Below, one piece after another: positions 5,083 to 8,174 of a stretch of DNA of 8,174 bases. Location of the stretch: assembly GCA_018239705.1 (NCBI GenBank), contig JAFEGS010000618.1:1-8174 (forward strand), in the 5' to 3' direction. A program made the position numbers and the translations under genes. Positions within the stretch are counted from its first letter, which is position 1. Each line of letters opens with the position of its first letter. The notes below the pieces were generated by a model, which was given only the letters and a program-made list of their open reading frames with translations, made no database searches and was not told the origin of the DNA. Source of the DNA: Verrucomicrobiota bacterium (GTDB lineage Bacteria > Chlamydiota > Chlamydiia > Chlamydiales > FEN-1388).

Positions 5083-7521
5083 ATGCATCTCGAGCCGCCT
5101 CGTAAATTTTTCTGCCAAGACGATATTACTCCTCAAAACAGCTATGACTTCACCTACGCAGTAAAAGGGATAGGAACAGAGCTTGAGGGCATAGTAACAG
5201 CCCAAAAAAACATAGCTACCTACTTTGAGTCACGCAATGTGTCGCGTAAAATCATTACTAGTCAATACAGCATATGGACAGAAGAGTTGGCAGCACTCTC
5301 TACCAGAATACAAAAATGCCTTACCCGAATCCAGACACAGTGGCAGCAGCTTCCCTTTTTGGACGAAGCAACATGCGTGTATGGCTTCAAAGAGCTCTCT
5401 ACACTCGAACAGCGTTTCTTTCGCCTAAACGAAAAAAATGAGCGATTGGTACTTCTCATCAAAAGTCCGGAGCACCAAGAATCATTCAAGCTCAGTAAAG
5501 AAATCGTTAAGCGCTGTGAGGCAGAAAAAATCCCATCGCTTTCTCTTCTCAATGAGCTCGTCGAAAAAGTAGAAAAGCTGATCGAGATCCAGGTAGAGAG
5601 GCTTGAACAGGTCGATCCCCACCTTCGCAACGCCATTCATGCGATACATATGGACAGCGTGAACTTTTTGTCCTATGTAAAAAATTGTGTACATTCAGAA
5701 GAGAGTGAGACAGAGAATCGGCTTGAGAAGCTACTTTCAAAGCTTGCGCCTCCCACACAGTCAACAGAGCGAAAAGAGCTCACGCATCCAGATAGCAAGT
5801 ATATGAACTCCTTTAAAGAGCACGTTCTTCCAAACGAGCGCTACTTTAAAAATGGCATCTACAAGGCAAACTGGCGATATCCGGAAATCTGGACACATAT
5901 CGAAGAGTTGCACGAGATTGCAAAAGGCCTGCATCAAATAGAGACAGATGTAGAAGAGCGAATCAAGAGGGTATGGCAAGGGGAAACAACATCTTCACCT
6001 AACTACAAAACATGCCTAGACGTCCTTAAAGAGGGCCTCACTATTACAAAAGATAGGCTGTATACGATTGACTTCTGTACCTATGCCTATTCAGGATTAC
6101 ACTATGCAGCAGGCCTCTTTTGTTGGATAGAAGAGATCCAGCACCAGGTTGCCTTCCTGTCAAAAATTTCTAGCAAACCATGGCAGCAAGTAGCTCAGCT
6201 GCATCATGTTTTCTGCAAATACCTACAGCCGTGCCGCTCAATGTCACTTTCTCAAAGGGTTTACTGCGATGCTGCTCCCATCTACAACCTCTATGGGATC
6301 ATTAAACAGCTGCACGTTATTTCCCAATGGCAAGAAGGTTCCCCCTTCTTCCAAAAATATAAAACGGCTATCGACGCTGTAGTTGGCGCAACCCTTGCAC
6401 GGACTGCTAACACGGTTTTATCACTCATTTCTGAGGAAAAAGCAATAGAATCGAACATGATGAATGAATCGTCAACACTCTTGCATAACTATCATATAAA
6501 AGCACTGCTCTCAAAAAAGATTGTTACATGCCTGCATTTTAGCAATAACCGCTCTGATCTTCTCCTCGACTTGCTTTTAGCTCTATTAGAAACTCGGGAA
6601 GGATCTATAAAATATTTTAAAAGGATGGTAGGAGAAGACAGCGATCTTGCCGAGCTGATCACTGCCTACAAGACTGTGAGCCATTTCGATCAGGACGCAC
6701 ACACAGTGGCCCTTTTTGTCGATATTCTCCATCTATTGAAACAGACCAGCACAGATGCTCTCTCAACCCTTTTTACCTGCTGCCAGGTCCTACAGAGACT
6801 CTTTGAAGCAAAAGAAGCCCTTGTGAATAAAGAGCGCTGGAACTTCTTTCTGGAACTCATTCGGGATGATGTGAGAAAGCTAACAGCGCGCTGCAACTTT
6901 CCAGACCATTACCTGCATGTAGATACAATCGAAACTGACCTGTCGCTACTTCTAAAGGCGCTTTGGGCAAAAGAGAGCGATATACAGGCACAGGCACAAG
7001 CGCGAGTTATCGAAAACGTAAGTAGTTTTGTGCAGCTGCCTGATACGACCACATACCTTTTGAAGGCTCTTGCCTTGCAGACGTTCCTTACATCTCATGA
7101 AGCACCTCTGTCAGATCTACAGACAACCTATCTTCCCTTACTCTTTTCAGAATATATCGAGGAACCCTCCATCTGGCATGCCCAGATAGGCATAAGTACG
7201 ATGGAAGAGGCTCTTTATAGCCTTTTAAGTAATGAACATACCTCGCATCTCATCTCACATGACAGCCTCAACAAGTGGAGATCTTTGCCATCTTTCGCTT
7301 CAGACTGGAAAACGACAATGACTTTCTACCTCTCCGTAAAGCAAAAAGTCACGTCCGAGAAAAAATTGGTGTTACAGTCTTCCTATCAGAAAGATCTAAA
7401 AAGGCTTCGTAAGCTCTGTGGCAAGCTCCAAAGCGAAGAAAATAGCTATGCGTATACCATTTTTAATGCACTTTTAGTGAAGATAGACAGTCTCTTAAAC
7501 CTCAATACCAATCGCTTTTAA
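5083..7521 (+). CDS. Large helical protein of unknown function, 812 aa
   Basis: I do not recognise a family. The frame stays open from 4927, but the first ATG is at 5083, behind GGAG. The codons of 4927-5000 read as low-complexity Tyr/Asn-rich sequence across the divergent promoter region, which looks non-coding. The Pro-rich stretch of 5008-5060 could still be coding from GTG 5032, so the start is uncertain. The product has no signal peptide and no clear membrane span. It is almost entirely helix-forming with few Gly, and Leu, Glu, Lys and Gln are frequent. A possible short coiled coil lies at about residues 150-177 (LLNELVEKVEKLIEIQ and onward). Hydrophobic helices such as SDLLLDLLLALLETREG (491-507) alternate with charged ones, suggesting an alpha-solenoid or helical bundle. 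Cys residues are scattered and show no metal-binding pattern. Codon use looks like its neighbours. It is divergent from the acetyltransferase and its last 27 bp overlap the convergent unknown gene. A scaffold or host-directed effector is conceivable but nothing in the sequence proves it. Confidence 0.8.
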   Translation: MHLEPPRKFFCQDDITPQNSYDFTYAVKGIGTELEGIVTAQKNIATYFESRNVSRKIITSQYSIWTEELAALSTRIQKCLTRIQTQWQQLPFLDEATCVYGFKELSTLEQRFFRLNEKNERLVLLIKSPEHQESFKLSKEIVKRCEAEKIPSLSLLNELVEKVEKLIEIQVERLEQVDPHLRNAIHAIHMDSVNFLSYVKNCVHSEESETENRLEKLLSKLAPPTQSTERKELTHPDSKYMNSFKEHVLPNERYFKNGIYKANWRYPEIWTHIEELHEIAKGLHQIETDVEERIKRVWQGETTSSPNYKTCLDVLKEGLTITKDRLYTIDFCTYAYSGLHYAAGLFCWIEEIQHQVAFLSKISSKPWQQVAQLHHVFCKYLQPCRSMSLSQRVYCDAAPIYNLYGIIKQLHVISQWQEGSPFFQKYKTAIDAVVGATLARTANTVLSLISEEKAIESNMMNESSTLLHNYHIKALLSKKIVTCLHFSNNRSDLLLDLLLALLETREGSIKYFKRMVGEDSDLAELITAYKTVSHFDQDAHTVALFVDILHLLKQTSTDALSTLFTCCQVLQRLFEAKEALVNKERWNFFLELIRDDVRKLTARCNFPDHYLHVDTIETDLSLLLKALWAKESDIQAQAQARVIENVSSFVQLPDTTTYLLKALALQTFLTSHEAPLSDLQTTYLPLLFSEYIEEPSIWHAQIGISTMEEALYSLLSNEHTSHLISHDSLNKWRSLPSFASDWKTTMTFYLSVKQKVTSEKKLVLQSSYQKDLKRLRKLCGKLQSEENSYAYTIFNALLVKIDSLLNLNTNRF

Positions 7522-8174
7522 GGGGTTAATAACATACTTTTTAACGCTCTCTTTTCCTACATCTTCTGAGAGGTTTGTCTGAACCGCAATGGTAGAAGAC
7601 CACGAAGCAGTATCTGATAGATCGGTGCAAAGGCTGTTTTTTACGACAAGCTCAATAAAATGCCTGTTTTTTCTCAAAAATCTAATTGGATTGCTTACCA
7701 CAACCTTAATTTCTGAAGGAGATCGAAAGACTAATTTAATAGTGCGGTTATACGTATTTTCATCACATTGGAGCTCAGATAGAGAGTCCGTTATGCCAGA
7801 AGTAGGTCCAACATAGGTGCATTGGTCGAATATGCTCAATATTGACCGTAGCTTATATGCCGCCTCTTTTTGGTGGCTCGATATTTCATGGAGAAACTCT
7901 AAACCTGATAACATAAGGCGCTCGCCCTCCATATTTTCCAGTTTTGCTTTTTCTTTGCAGGCTTGCCATGTTTCAGTTACTATTTTTTCTGGAAGGTCCA
8001 GCTGTTCTACTACAACTGACAAAAATTTTTCGAATTGACCGCAATCATGTACAGCCATTTCCTCTGAACTAACTACTTTTCGATCTTTAATTTCACAATT
8101 AAAGATATTGTTTCCAATTCTATCCAAAATCGTTACACATTGAATAGTCCGATTGATATCAATAAACACTTTAT
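7495..8174 (-). CDS. Protein of unknown function, at least 224 aa, cut by the window edge
   Basis: The frame runs from the right edge to TAA at 7495-7497. The first possible start inside the window is GTG at 8167-8169, but the frame is still open upstream to 8174 and no ribosome site is visible, so the true start may lie outside. I recognise no domain. The visible part opens with a beta-like stretch (FIDINRTIQCVTILDRIGN), goes through a helical middle (about residues 45-115, with EKFLSVVVEQLDLPEKIV), and ends in strand-rich sequence (TIKLVFRSPSEIKVVVSNPI near 143-162, then NRHFIELVVKNSL). There is no signal peptide or membrane span in what is seen. Its 3' end overlaps the last 27 bp of the convergent 812-aa gene. 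Confidence 0.7.
   Translation of the reverse strand, partial: KVFIDINRTIQCVTILDRIGNNIFNCEIKDRKVVSSEEMAVHDCGQFEKFLSVVVEQLDLPEKIVTETWQACKEKAKLENMEGERLMLSGLEFLHEISSHQKEAAYKLRSILSIFDQCTYVGPTSGITDSLSELQCDENTYNRTIKLVFRSPSEIKVVVSNPIRFLRKNRHFIELVVKNSLCTDLSDTASWSSTIAVQTNLSEDVGKESVKKYVINPLKAIGIEV

Noticed and set aside
5262..5979. Antisense frames of 70-124 aa under the 812-aa gene
   Set aside because: Their composition (Ser, Arg and Cys rich) is typical of reverse-complemented coding sequence, and no start site or domain supports them.
6986..7004. Short CAGGCA-type tandem repeat in the 812-aa gene
   Set aside because: Only two to three imperfect copies encoding an Ala-Gln run; too short to be a meaningful repeat.

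Overview
The window is about 8.2 kb of bacterial DNA with moderate GC content, densely packed, with ordinary Shine-Dalgarno sites (GGAAGG, GAGG, AAGGAG) and sigma70-like promoters. No rRNA, tRNA, CRISPR array, transposase or phage gene was seen. The exported beta-propeller-like protein, the glycosyltransferases with N-terminal export or anchor segments, and the large helical proteins without recognisable family would fit an intracellular or host-associated lineage such as the environmental Chlamydiota or Dependentiae. That placement is an inference from protein style, not from a marker gene.

Layout. (1) 1-197 is the 3' end of a plus-strand gene whose product ends in a C1q/TNF-like beta-sandwich tail. 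(2) 198-303 is a gap holding two small stem-loops. (3) 304-933 encodes a secreted protein of 209 aa with three beta-propeller-like blade repeats. (4) A 12-bp stem-loop separates it from the convergent gene at 978-2801 (minus), a 607-aa exported or anchored protein joining a GT4-like and a GT31-like glycosyltransferase domain. (5) 2802-2909 is a compact divergent promoter region in which the two -35 boxes overlap. (6) 2910-4121 (plus) is a membrane-anchored GT2 glycosyltransferase with TPR-like repeats. (7) 4137-4206 is a striking 70-bp palindrome built from 6-bp units. (8) 4231-4938 (minus) is a GNAT-fold acetyltransferase. (9) A second divergent region leads to 5083-7521 (plus), an 812-aa helical protein of unknown function. 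(10) 7495-8174 (minus) is an unknown protein, cut by the window edge, overlapping the previous gene tail to tail by 27 bp.

How the genes may work together: the two glycosyltransferase genes at 978-2801 and 2910-4121 start from one promoter region and both encode an N-terminal hydrophobic segment, so they probably act in one glycan-building job at or beyond the inner membrane. The other genes show no clear functional link. The most unusual items are the hexamer-built palindrome, the exported two-domain glycosyltransferase whose GT31-like DxD site reads NLS, and the shared divergent promoter.
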